A stretch of DNA of 64,000 bases, taken from contig NC_088297.1 in the NCBI RefSeq assembly GCF_032854445.1, forward strand, positions 11,310,163 to 11,374,162, written 5' to 3'. The stretch is from Liolophura sinensis. Taxonomy: Eukaryota > Mollusca > Polyplacophora > Chitonida > Chitonidae. Position numbers and translations under genes: made by a program. The notes under the pieces were generated by a model. The model did not search any database and had not been told where the DNA came from. It saw nothing but the letters and a program-made list of their open reading frames with translations. Shown here one piece after another: positions 46,678 through 56,862 of this stretch; the first letter of the stretch is position 1; every line of letters begins with the position of its first letter.

Positions 46678-48175
46678 GTACGTAAAATTAGGCATCGATA
46701 CGTTTCATTCATCTAAAATACTGTGTACATATGTAGTTATCGTCTGCGGCTTATATGATAGACGAGCTTTTTGATTAACTTTTTATGTTAAAAAAATCGA
46801 TACATTTCCTGTCAATGAGATGATATATTCTTAGATTATTTTTCTTTTTTCTTTTTTTTTTTTATCTTTTTTTCGAAATGTATACTCCTAGTGACCATCC
46901 AGACGTATATGCAGATTTATCGGCTCTGTAGGTGACGCCAATTTAAACTATTCTTCCACTGATGAGGCAGAGTAAAATAGGTATCAAAGCAAATCTAAAC
47001 TTACAGATCTTATTTTCGTGATTGGCCCCGGCGATGGATGTAAAACAAAAAGATGCCATCAACTTCCGGTCGGGCAAATGCAAGTGTCTAATTTGCAAGG
47101 GAAAAAATAACTAACACAAATAGATCAGATCATCTATGCCTGCAATTGAACTTCTACTCGATGGCTTCGTGTGAATAGTATTTGTGTAGTGTTTGTGTAC
47201 ATAGTCTCTCTATTAGACCAAAAGATTAGTCATTTGGCGTGTATGTTTTAATACCACACAATGTAAAGAACGCTCCCGCTGCTCTAACCGTAACTTGAAA
47301 GCCAACAGATGTTTTTCTTACATAATGCATGAACGGTAGCAAAAATTTTAATGCGAATCACTGGAAAACTATTCATCTGAAATAGTTTGATACGAGAGAA
47401 GAGCACAATTTGTCCTGCTGACCAACTTTCAACACTGCACCATTACTGCTTTTCGCATCGTGTCTAAAAAATCGGAATAAAGTTTGTCTAAAAGCGAAAA
47501 CTTCTTTAGAACCAAAACAAAGACACATTCGTCGTTAGCTCTTTATGACTAATGCATGAACAGTAGGTAATTTGGGCTGAAAATTGTGGTCAAACTTTTT
47601 TAAGCTAGAACAAAAACAAAGCCAGATTCATAATCTATTTGTCAAATTACACTGTATATATTCACACAAAAAATCGGATCAGGTCCGCTCGGGTTTAAAC
47701 TTCTTTCCAAAAGCTTCACTATGCGAGCAATCTAAATCGGCTTTAAGTCTGCGCTGTATATTACAGTCCAGGCACATAAGTCCATAAAACTGACCGCCAT
47801 CACACGGGCTGTAAATTGAGGTGTTTTTGAGGCGTAAAACACCAGTGAAATAAATAACTAAATTATCACAATGTTCAAAAGACGCGTTTGTTTTTGTAGG
47901 TAAAAGTGCTGCTCTTTGACATCTAGCTGAACACAGTTCTTCACGGCATTTCCATTGTTCAAGGATAGTTATTCGCAAAGAGAACTTGAAGAATCACGCT
48001 CAGACGTGTTAATGGTCTTAACAAGCCTGTTGCATCGAAGTTAATTCCTTCTACTCGTACAGCGAAAGAATAACACAGAAGTGGCACAGGAAAGTGACGC
48101 GGTGACAATTGACGAAGACCACTGCAAGTTCGAGCAAGTTGTACACTATGTGGTAAAATTATAACAGTAAAATGG

Positions 48176-48677
48176 ATGATATGGCACTCGAAATTTCACC
48201 AGTCTCTACAGCATGATGTTAATGTCTACAATCATCACCATACTGTTGTAATCGATCCAGCCAAAGGAGGCTATTGTTTGTCCAAATCAAGAAGTAGTCC
48301 TCAAATCCCTATACACCTGCAGAAAAATACGCTCACAAATGCTCCGATCAAAATTTGTGAAAACAACTCATGTATTGAGTTGAAAGTAGAGGTGGGAACA
48401 GTTCCTTTGAGTGTGATCACGTTCGTTCCGTTCCTTATGCCATTCCTGAAGGAGAAACGATTCTTAGACAAGACACGCTTGAATGCATGCGGAGTGAAAA
48501 CTTCATCATTGAAAGCAGATACAATGAACTAAAGCAGTGCCAAGAAATAGCTGAATGCTCAGGACGCCCATTTGTAGTTGTCATTCCACCTATTATCCTA
48601 GACATATTCATCTGTCTGTGTACACGGGGAAAGAAGGTTCTGGTTCAAACTACAACAGACGATAGTAACGTACGATA
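48176..48677 (+). CDS. HMGXB3-like region 1, one frameshift
   Basis: Frame one gives HTVVIDPAKGGYCLSKS and PQIPIHLQK, then CENNSCIEL; the neighbouring frame continues with FECDHVRSVPYAIPEGE, LKQCQEIAECSGRPFVVVIP. This cysteine-rich order (IPIHV-like, CE..C, EC.H..SV) matches what I remember of HMGXB3-like metazoan proteins. The switch lies near 48,385. HMGXB3-like proteins are poorly characterised nuclear proteins and this assignment rests on motif memory. A possible small upstream exon (48,063-48,152) has splice-like borders but does not fit the frame. Confidence 0.5.
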
Positions 48678-49044
48678 AACAAAGAAACACCACAATATGC
48701 AGGTGCACAAAAAGCATTCGCACACTCCATAAACTCATCTGCAAATGGTACCTAAAACAAGAAATGTTCTCACAGAAAAACACAAAAGCTTTTGGAGAGA
48801 GTGATATACGTAAATATTATGCAGTGTATTAAAGATTCACTATAAGATCCAGCATTTAGCATGCAGTAAAATATTGTCAAAGATTGAAATCGTTATATTA
48901 CTGTCCATTTTGGGCAAATGGCAGAATGGTTTAGCGTCGCAGTTCTATAGTTCTTTGATTATCTACATGGGTACTTTTATTTGAATAACGCCATATCTGG
49001 ATATCCTAATGGTTCGCCGTTATATAATTAATAATACATTTCAG

Positions 49045-49183
49045 ATATAACCGTATTGAACAAGGTATGCAAACGATGCCAACTGTTGTATAATATAAAG
49101 GATGGAACGAGAGCATTCATTACTTCAATGATGTCATTTTCCTTGGGCTCGATTTATGTCATTTCATCAGAGCTGGACTACAG
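49045..49183 (+). CDS. HMGXB3-like exon 2, one frameshift
   Basis: Acceptor TACATTTCAG|ATAT and donor ACAG|GTACTC bound 139 nt. One frame gives KVCKRCQLLYNI and another FNDVIFLGLDLCHFIRAGLQ, which splices in phase 0 to the next exon. The frame slips near 49,105 inside a TATAATATAAA stretch. CxxC plus a FND...L..LCxxxR pattern fits a zinc-binding segment followed by a helix. Confidence 0.55.
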
Positions 49184-49413
49184 GTACTCTGAGGTGTTTT
49201 ATGTTTATTAATGATAAAATTTCAGATTTACCAAGAAATATTTACTCTATTGAGCATGCAGCATGTAGATTTTAACAGAAAATTTAACATCAACAAATCT
49301 TTCAGCTTAATATTATCTCAAGTCAGGATATAGTTACTAAAACTTCAGTTATCAATATTGAAGATAAAATTTTGACGTTTAGTTGTTTTGCTCTTTTCTG
49401 GTTATTTTTTCAG

Positions 49414-49615
49414 AAACACGTTGCAATACGGCGGTCTGTTGCATTGCTTCAAGAAATTATCGGAGAGAATGTTGATACCTACTCTTTACATCAAGCATAC
49501 CTACATTTCGAGGCATGTACTGACCACGATTGCAGTTTCCATTGTGTCCTTTGTGGATATCACCCTTCGATACTTATCTTCGACATCTGTCGCAAAGTAG
49601 CGTTCTGCCATTCAG
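49414..49615 (+). CDS. HMGXB3-like exon 3 (HFEA..DHD..C..CGY block)
   Basis: The acceptor is a clear polypyrimidine tract (GGTTATTTTTTCAG|AAA) and the donor TTCAG|GTAGGT. The 202-nt exon is open in the correct phase and reads KHVAIRRSVALLQEI, then AYLHFEACTDHDCSFHCVLC and GYHPSILIFD with RK. The HFEAxTDHD...C..CG pattern is the strongest link to HMGXB3-like proteins. It ends in phase 1, completed by the next exon to give AFCHSV. Confidence 0.65.
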
Positions 49616-49973
49616 GTAGGTGGGCATGCAACGTATATGACAAGACATTTAATTGGATGGTATACATTTCTTAATATTCTGAATTAGAAGATGAAATTTA
49701 ATGTTATATTATGACGTATAAACGTTGTTGAAAATCACTGTAGATATCCAGCAACATTAACATTAACACCCCATAGCAAAAACCATAAATACATATTCGA
49801 ATACCTGCCCATACATGTCCACTTTCATGCCAAATGTATAAAATTGAAAGTGGTTTCATAAGCCATCGGACTTATCTGGATTGCTGATAAATTCTAAAAC
49901 TCTGATGGTGTTAAATAATTATTTATCATAAAAGTTTAAAGTCAAATTTGTCGACATGTCTTACTGTTACTTA

Positions 49974-50676
49974 CTATGGTAAGCCGTTTCGGCCTTAGAG
50001 CATTTATTTAAGACATTTTGAATTCATTTCAGATATCTTGAAAACATTTCAGATATCTTGAATTCATTTCAGATATCTTGAATTCATTTCAGATATGTCA
50101 GTTATCTTGAATTCATTGGGACATATTTGGAAATCATTTTCAGATATCTGAAATTCATTTTAAGATATCTAAAATAAATTTCGTGCTGCATATATCACAA
50201 AAAGCATTTCCTGATATATCCAAATGAATTCAAGATCTCTTAAATAGACGTCAATTTGACATATCTGGAAGTCTCTTTGTGATATGTGCTCTGCATTTGT
50301 CTGGTTATTTATGTGAACAAGATGTATGCTCCCTAATTATGTGACCACGATCATCCATGATGGCTCGCAGTGCGCAGGAGCAGATCTATACTAATTCTAT
50401 TTCCGCTCAGAGAGCAGTTACTGCAATTTGTACATTTTGGCGAAATTTCTGTGGCTCTTTTAAGGTTATGTGCATCGTATTTTTCTTCCGAGTATCTTAA
50501 AAAGAATTTTTGATATCTGGAAAGGATTTTCAGATATGTGAAATACATGTTCTCCATATTAACACAAGGCTGCTATTTAAGAAATCTAGAAATGAATTGT
50601 AGATATCTGAAAATTAATTCAAGACATCTTGAAATGAATTCGAGATATCTGAATTAGGCCGAAATGGCTTGCCGTA
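49974..50676. mobile_element. Foldback/MITE-like element with ~22-bp terminal inverted repeats
   Basis: TGGTAAGCCGTTTCGGCCTT (left) is complemented by TAGGCCGAAATGGCTTGCCG (right, 50,655-50,676). Between them are many copies of AGATATCTTGAATTCATTTC-like sequence in both orientations, so the ends can fold on each other. No coding capacity. It sits in the intron between exons 49,414-49,615 and 50,846-50,952. I could not see a target-site duplication. Confidence 0.75.
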
Positions 50677-50845
50677 GGCAAGGGCAGATACTTTACATGC
50701 CATGAAGGTGCAGGTAGATGTATACATGTAGCCACACGCAAATGAACTACAAGTTGTTCAATGATATACACCTGTTATGGGGAAAAGTTTTGTGGTCACT
50801 TAAAAATGTTACGATCAATAACGATGTCACTTTGTTATCTTTCAG

Positions 50846-50952
50846 TGTCTGAATTGTCCATTCCGCCTGACGCAGTTTCTGACACCTTTGATGCTAAGGC
50901 TTTCTGGTCTGCAGTTGAGAACAGCGTAAGAAACCATGGCACTCTACTAAAG
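50846..50952 (+). CDS. HMGXB3-like exon 4
   Basis: Acceptor TTGTTATCTTTCAG and donor CTAAAG|GTAGTC. The 107-nt exon continues the previous frame exactly (phase 1 in, phase 0 out) and reads SELSIPPDAVSDTFDAKAFW followed by SAVENSVRNHG. No catalytic motif is recognised. The clean splice phase between this and the preceding exon is good evidence that the gene was once real. Confidence 0.6.
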
Positions 50953-51111
50953 GTAGTCAAATCTTAATTATTGCTTTGGCAATTGACTACAAAATTTACT
51001 GCACAACTAGTGAAGCTCTACGTCTAAATTTAAAGACTTTTCACGGTACAATCTTCAAGTCCGAAAATGTACTACAGTATGTATTTTCAACTGAAAGCAA
51101 TGATTGATCTC

Positions 51112-51354
51112 GGGCCTGACCCATAAACTAATCGTAGGCGTAGGTTATTGTAACTACCATGACTGCCCATCTCTTTAACATGGGTTGTCATGGTAGTTAT
51201 AATCAGCTTAGAATAAGGCTGCTTTGTGGAACAGGGCCCAAAGCAAACGTAGGCTAAGCTGATTGTAACTACCATGACTGCCCATCTCTTTAACATGGGT
51301 TGTCAAGGTAGTTACAATCAACCTAGTCTACGACTGCTTTGTGGAACAGGGGCC
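51112..51354. mobile_element. Double-hairpin MITE-like repeat
   Basis: Two tandem copies of a hairpin: GTAACTACCATGACTGCCCA pairs with ATGGGTTGTCATGGTAGTTA across a CTCTTTAAC-like loop, at 51,150-51,201 and 51,261-51,320. Outer ends carry GGGCCTG and GAACAGGGGCC. Intronic, non-coding. Confidence 0.8.
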
Positions 51355-51406
51355 AGGTGATTAGCAAATGAGGTTAACCACTAACAGGTTGTTCTCCCTG
51401 CTTTAG

Positions 51407-51594
51407 GAAAAAATACCATAACTCCGTCCTACGAGTTTTGGAGTCTTTGGATTGGCGAAAACTCTCGCAATGGTGACTTGATTTACGACACGGAAATCAA
51501 GAAATGTTTTCAAAGTATAAACAAGGAAAATGAAGGCCCCGTGTCCGAACCGATGCCAGAAGAAACCATCATTAACATGTTAAAGGATAAAAAG
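51407..51594 (+). CDS. HMGXB3-like exon 5, homopolymer frameshift
   Basis: Acceptor CCTGCTTTAG|G and donor AAAAAG|GTATTT. The good frame reads NTITPSYEFWSLWIGENS and YDTEIKKCF. It is one base out of register with exon 4; a seventh A in the A6 run at about 51,408-51,413 would restore it. PSYEFWS.WI resembles the region before the transposase-like part of HMGXB3-like proteins. Confidence 0.55.
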
Positions 51595-51799
51595 GTATTT
51601 CAAGTGTAGGGCGAAATAACAATTTATTGTACGCACTCAAGTGAAAAGAAAACGTCTAAGAGTTAAGTGTATTTTACCAGGGCTGGCCTTCAAAGTGCAT
51701 GTACTTGCCTGGGGATATTTTATACTACATATGATAGTATAGTTGATATGATCAGGAGACAGGACAGGTTAACAAAATAATTCCACATTTTTATTCCCC

Positions 51800-52212
51800 A
51801 AACGAAGGACAACTGGCACCTGACACAGATTTAAACCTTGCAAGAGCTGTAAAAGGAGAGCTGGATTGCGAGGCCGAATTTCTGACAAATCCCATTCTTT
51901 CCTCCGACTGTGTCAAATCGAACATAAACCCCGTCGCAGGCACATGATCTGACGTACACAGACTGGTTCCACCAAGAAAACGGTACGAGCAGACAAGAGA
52001 TACTCCGACGGTATTCCCTGCTACCTGAGCTTAGTGGAATCATTGACACCCAAGCGGTGGAGCAACTCTTCAGTTCTCTGAAACGGGACATCTATTATTT
52101 AAATAACATGTCCCCGGTCAAACATATTTTTCTTTATCGACTCATTATACAGCTCAGAAACGTCAGACGAAACCGAGAACTCATTCGTAAACATACGACA
52201 AGATTTGCATAG
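51800..52212 (+). CDS. HMGXB3-like, transposase-like C-terminal block
   Basis: The first frame gives KGELDCEAEFLTNPILSSDC and VKSNINPVAG; a 1-bp slip near 51,945 leads to LTYTDWFHQENGTSRQEI, LRRYSLLPELSGIIDT and QAVEQLFSSLKRDIYYLNN, then MSPVKHIFLYRLIIQLRN. The IIDTQAVEQLFSxLKR pattern resembles the C-terminal helical part of RNase-H-fold transposases, where the last acidic residue sits. This suggests the gene derives from a DNA transposon. The frame closes at TAG 52,210 but the next frame continues at once. Confidence 0.55.
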
Positions 52213-53266
52213 GGATTGGTCCCACAATCAGTTTGGACAGGTCTGTCAGAAATATCTAACCGAAGTTGTCCAACCCACACCGACGGATGACGCCATCCAG
52301 ACGCCCGTTCTATCTGAAATTGTTGTCGACTGGGAGTATGAACATGGCGAGACGAATGAAGAGATCGCCAATACTTCTGAAACTGGACGTGGGGAACCAT
52401 CAGTCTGTGGTTTAACGGATACTGAAGTCCAAGAGAACATACGTTTGGGCTCAAATCTATCAGAGTTAAAGCACTTGTATGAAAATATACAGACGCTTCT
52501 GCAAACTCATTTACTCGCGGATGACTTAAACCACTTGCACCGCAATGTTAGCTATGCTAACACCGTTCTCTTCGTTCGTGCACCAGAAGGACGCATGCTG
52601 TAGGTGTCTGCTGTTAACAACGAATTTGGCCTTTTGCAAGTACAAAGGACTTCAAACTTCTGTGGTCTTTGCTGCTTGAATAACGTACTGGGTCCATCAA
52701 ATGGTAACTTTCCCACCATAGAAGACATGGATGGTGCGGTTGACAAGCTGTGGCTTGATATGGTGAAAAATTCTTCTTTTGGTCTGACACTTTTGCTTTA
52801 ACCATTCCGGGATCGGGGAGGGGAAGGGGTGGGGGGGGGGGGGGGGTATTGCAGTTTTGAAGCCTTCCAAGCCATGGCCATCACAAAAGTTTTCCACTTG
52901 AAACATATAAACCACCATTCCATTTCAATGCTATCTGCGCTGGAAGTTTTTCGGCAAATCAGGGAACAAGAAAACTACTTCCGACTTATCATTCGTCTTG
53001 GGTGCGCGAAGCATTGGCTTTCTATGAAGACAAGTGGGGAAGATGTAATTACAATGCACTCCACTAAACCTTCATCGGAACTTGTAACCCAAGAATACCT
53101 GGGAGATTTTGTAAAGGAAAATACAGTGCCGCTTGGTTCTGTTTGCGTTTTGAAACCTTTCTTACAACAAACCCCAAGTAAAAGTCCTCAGCAAACATCA
53201 CTACAGACCCAAGAGGTCGGGACACAATCGGATCTTGAAATTGATACCACGTCAAGCCCGGAAAAG
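52205..53266 (+). CDS. Josephin-like cysteine peptidase domain region, two in-frame stops
   Basis: One frame (phase 2) runs from 52,205 to 53,266 with TAG at 52,601 and TAA at 52,799. After an acidic linker comes VQRTSNFCGLCCLNNVLG (about 52,635) with the candidate nucleophile Cys, then GYCSFEAFQAMAITKVFHLK, and RLIIRLGCAKHWLSMKTSGE with the candidate catalytic His, followed by LVTQEYLGDFVKEN and GSVCVLKP. This Cys...His order and spacing match Josephin deubiquitinases (ataxin-3 family). A G16 run (52,831-52,846) interrupts the domain. Exon end is GAAAAG|GTAATC. Active-site residues look kept although the frame is broken. Confidence 0.6.
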
Positions 53267-53500
53267 GTAATCTGAGCTATAGTCGCCAGTGGATTAGTTT
53301 TAGTGATGAGTGTGTGTGGAACACAATCGGTATTTAAAAAACCGTATACTGCTGGTGTATAATACTGAATAACATGTATCGGGATTAGGGGTATATATTT
53401 TTAATAATCTTGCATTTAAATGCTTTCCTCATATGTATATTACGTGTAGTGTTTCTTGACTCAGAAGTACGTCATCTTGATTATATGGTTTGTGTTTTAG

Positions 53501-53604
53501 ATTGTACTGGCAGTGCAGTGAATGCCATGGATGGTTTCATCCAACATGCATTGGTGTTCCTGAAACCAACGAACCGGATATATTTGTTTGCCCAAGTTGC
53601 GCGG
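53501..53604 (+). CDS. PHD finger 1 (partial), putative exon
   Basis: The frame from 53,502 gives YWQCSECHGWFHPTCIGVPE, TNEPDIFVCPSCA, then donor GCG|GTAAAT. C..C...WFH..C...F.CP.C is the second half of a PHD finger, a Zn-binding reader of histone tails. Either an acceptor TGTGTTTTAG|A lies at 53,500, or the first CxxxC (MVCVLDC) is in the upstream frame with a 1-bp slip. I cannot decide. Confidence 0.6.
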
Positions 53605-53921
53605 TAAATTCCACTAGGCAACATGCCATTGCAAAAACTGCTTAAAACTGTTTTTGACTTATCTCTACATACTCTGAGGTTCGGACAGTTAGGTCTGGCA
53701 TAAGATACACCATCTTTTAAAAGAAGCCCATAATGGGCATGATTTCCTGCCTACAAATTAGTTTGTCAACGCCTTTTTTCATGATTGTTTTGTGCATTTA
53801 TATATATGGTAAAAGTGAAATAAATTGGATATTAAAAAGCAAAGTGTAGGACATCGTTCATTATGTATTATATTTTAATGACCATATCTATATCTCTGTT
53901 TATACAAACATCAATTCCCAG

Positions 53922-53988
53922 CAAAGCATCCTCGATTTGGGGAAAATGGACAACTATTTTGTATCTGCAACAAAGCATACAATGGAAG
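53922..53988 (+). CDS. PHD finger 2, first half, putative exon
   Basis: Acceptor CATCAATTCCCAG|CAAAG and donor GGAAG|GTATGT. The frame reads PRFGENGQLFCICNKAYNG, the first zinc-ligand pair of a PHD finger (CxC...N). It is out of phase with PHD 1 by one base. Confidence 0.55.
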
Positions 53989-54194
53989 GTATGTGGTGTA
54001 AATTGTGGGATATTCTTATAAATATTCCCAACTTTTTTACAGCGAGCCATTGTTGTTCGACAACATTCCATTCTAAATGAATTTTATGACACTGACTACT
54101 CAGTTATCAATTCTTTAAGTAAAACAGATATCGTTGTTGAAGTGAGAGGATATTCACAGTTATGGAGCTGCTTATTGATGTTTGCTGTTCAGGA

Positions 54195-54295
54195 CATATT
54201 GACAATATAAAGCCTGTGCAGAATGGTTTCACCCAGACTGTATAGACGACAGTGAAGACAACAACCCTATCGATTTCGTCTGCAATACTTGTCTG
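54195..54295 (+). CDS. PHD finger 2, second half, putative exon
   Basis: After acceptor GTTTGCTGTTCAG comes ACAEWFHPDCIDDSED and DFVCNTC, then donor CTG|GTAACT. It supplies the remaining PHD ligands (C..C, WFH, C, C..C). An in-frame TGA at about 54,202, before the CAEWFH block, implies a 1-bp slip or another acceptor. Confidence 0.58.
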
Positions 54296-54429
54296 GTAAC
54301 TGTACTTGCATTATAAACTCATGCATGAATATAATTTATGAAAATATTCTCCCAATCCATCAATATCGCCAATGCCAAAGAAAACATTGCATTCCACCTT
54401 TCGTCATTTAAAGTTTTCTACCTTTCCAG

Positions 54430-54465
54430 GACAGTCTAACCAAGACAGACGAGAAAGATCAGTAG
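54430..54465 (+). CDS. Terminal exon of the HMGXB3/Josephin/PHD gene
   Basis: The acceptor TTCTACCTTTCCAG is strong. The exon joins the PHD 2 exon in phase 0 and reads DSLTKTDEKDQ then TAG (54,463-54,465). A correct phase join to a short acidic C-terminus supports this as the gene end. Alone it would not be recognisable. Confidence 0.5.
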   Translation, partial: DSLTKTDEKDQ

Positions 54466-54837
54466 ATCTGCAGTAGTGAAGGGATGTATACATTCAGTGG
54501 TTCATTTACTTTCCTGCATATTACTGTATGGAACTCTAATTCAGTTTTCTCATATATTTCATAATTTTATTACGGAAATTTCCTCCTTACATAAGTTGAC
54601 TGTAATTGAGACTTCCACAATGCAAGGGCTCACATGCAAAGCATTTCCAACTAATTTCTACTGAGGAAAAATTATGCACAATATAAGAGATGACAAAGAG
54701 CAAAGTTGCATTTTGCAGGGATTTTTCGATAGTTTTTTGTTTGTTACACAGGTGCCCTATAGAGCAGAAGATGACAAAATAGCTTCACATGAGCTACGCG
54801 AAGAGCTCCACAGTAAGAAAAACCTTCTTACTTCACG

Positions 54838-55078
54838 TAGCGCAACGTTATGACCCAGAAGCCTCCCACTAATGCGGTCGCTGTGAGTTCATGTCCAGCT
54901 CATACTGGTTTCCTCTACGGACGTACGTGGGAAGGTCTGTCAGCAACCTGTGGATGGTCGCGTTTCCCCCCCCGGGCTTTACCCGGTTTCCTCCCACCAT
55001 AATGCTGTCGTATAAGTGAAATATTCTTGAATACGGCGTAAAACGCCAATCACACAAATAACAAAATAAATAAATATT
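54838..55078 (+). mobile_element. SINE-1, box A region missing
   Basis: Begins at GCGCAACGTTATGACCCAGA, keeps box B (GAGTTCATGTCCAGC) and the tail. A short deletion removes GGCCGCC before GTCGTATAAG. The AAATA tail is followed directly by the next repeat. Confidence 0.82.
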
Positions 55079-55086
55079 ACAACACG

Positions 55087-55440
55087 CGGAGTTAGTGAGT
55101 GCGTGTTGGGGGTTTAACGTCGTACTTAACAATTTTTCAGTTATGTGACGACGAGGAGTCCTTCTGGTGTGTGCATATATAGTGTGTCTTCTTGTATTAG
55201 GGCGAGTCCATGCCGCCAAAGTTTGCCGCCACTGGAGCATCATGCCGAAGACACCAGACGTGACACCCAACCCAGTCACATTATACTGACACCGGACCGA
55301 ACAGTCCTGTTTCCTTGCTCTAACCTCTCAATGCTGAGCGCCAAGCGAAGCAGCGACAAGTACCCTTGGTATGACCCGACCCAGTGCTACACGCTGAAGC
55401 GGGCCTGTCAGCCTCTGAGTGCCTCAAGGCAGACCACTAA
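55087..55440 (+). repeat. SINE-2-tail-related dispersed repeat, copy 2
   Basis: GTGAGTGCGTGTTGGGGGTT, AACGTCGTACTTAACAATTT and TTCAGTTATGTGACGACGAG are the reverse complement of the SINE-2 tail. The sequence then runs on for ~280 bp (CATGCCGAAGACACCAGACG, CTCTAACCTCTCAATGCTGA) as in copy 1 at 26,105. The plus-strand 127-codon frame across it is not a gene. Confidence 0.7.
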
Positions 55441-55627
55441 TTTAAGAGATGCATTTCAAATTTTAATTGAATATTATACTCGTGTATATCTGCATTGTGG
55501 TGCTTGGGGAGAGAAATGCTGGGCATGACTGAACATTTACATATTTTTCTATATTTCTACATACGCGTACGCGCATTCTGGGCGAAAGTTTCGCACCGTC
55601 ACCTGTGTGAATAACAATTAGCTTAGG

Positions 55628-55890
55628 TGGTGATGAGGCTACAAGTGACGTCCCCCTGGCGTTGCTAGGCACCTCTCCCAGCTGCCGGCGTAGAAAGGTC
55701 GAGATTTTGTTGGTCAACCTATGTCAAGATTTTAATGGCTTTTTTCTCACAGGCTGGGTCAGGTATGCACCAAAGCTTATTGGCCACGGAATTTTTGGGG
55801 CTGAGCTACAGCGCTAAACGTTAAGATTGTCGCTTATGGAAAATTAATGGGGGTCTGAGGCCCTTTCTTCAGGTAGGCGTGGCTTAAGCA
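55628..55890 (-). repeat. Dispersed repeat X, copy without minisatellite
   Basis: GGTGGTGATGAGGCTACAAG, GTGACGTCCCCCTGG and CAGCTGCCGGCG are followed by GGTCAACCTATGTCAAGATT and TAAGCTTTGG-type sequence complementary to units A-C (29,680-29,905). The cores between GGCACC and CAGCTGCC seen at 3,436 are absent here. Confidence 0.75.
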
Positions 55891-56170
55891 GATCATGAAT
55901 ATTAACGAGTACGCTGTAAAAGCGACGTCACTGGTTTTGTTCAAAGCTTTCCTTTCTATAAGGCCTGGTATGGAGGATCTACTAACTTCGTACAAGCACG
56001 CATGGTCGTTAATAGTATCAGTATGAGAGCCGCACAACTGCAATGTTTCCAGAAGTGTCCGATTCCACCCTGTATCATATTATTGGTAATCATGACTAGT
56101 TCAATCATTAAGGTATCACATCGGTATTTTTATTGTGGAGTCCTTCATTTGTTGTTTGTTTGTTTTTTTT

Positions 56171-56210
56171 AGGTGTTGGGGGCGGGGGGCGGGGGGCGGG
56201 GGGGGGGGGG
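56171..56210 (+). repeat. G-rich tract, potential G-quadruplex
   Basis: GGGGGCGGGGGGC-type runs repeat four or more times without interruption longer than one base. Confidence 0.8.
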
Positions 56211-56361
56211 TAATCGAATGACATTAGAAAAAATATGTTGTATTTTTTTGGCTTTTTAACACAAATCAACCTTGGAAATGTGTGAACATCATATATCTAC
56301 TGATTCTTGTAACGTTTGTCAGTGCTACATAATTTGTTTCAGACTAAGTGGATGCTGTTCC

Positions 56362-56405
56362 CACAGTGTGGGTCTAATACAAGCACTGTGCTAATACAAG
56401 CACTG
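56362..56405 (+). repeat. Short tandem duplication
   Basis: CTAATACAAGCACTGTG occurs twice in a row with one extra base pair context each, following a similar GTGGGTCTAATACAAGC. Confidence 0.7.
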
Positions 56406-56629
56406 TGGATCTGAGCGACAGCCCCACCGACCTCTCTAGTACAAGCTTGCCTGAAAGATGGGGAGTGTGGAAGAGGGTAGAAGATTGTCCCAGTGCCTGC
56501 ACGTCATATCATTATCCACAAACCAAAGCCTAAATAATGTATTAAAGGACAGTCGGTAGGTAGGCCCTACTACAAAACAATATATCAATAATCTATACAT
56601 TACAGTTTTCCTGCTGAGTTAAAGAAAAC

Positions 56630-56862
56630 GTTAGCGCAGCGTAATGACCCAGGAGTCTCTCACCAATGCGCTGTGAGTTCAAGTACAGCTCATGCTGGCT
56701 TCCTCTCCGGCCATACGTGGGAAGGTCTGTAAGCAACCTGCGGATCATCGTGGGTTTTCCACGGGCTCTGCCCGGTTTCCACCCACCTTAATGCTGGCCG
56801 CCGTCGTATAAGTGAAATATTCTTGAGTACGGCGTAAAACGCCAATCAAATAAATAGATAAA
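56630..56862 (+). mobile_element. SINE-1, box A truncated, ATCATCG subtype
   Basis: From GTTAGCGCAGCGTAATGACC to an AATAAATAGATAAAG tail. It shares GGATCATCGTGGGTTTTCCA with the copy at 25,895. A small deletion removes GGTCG before GCTGTGAGTTC. Confidence 0.83.
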
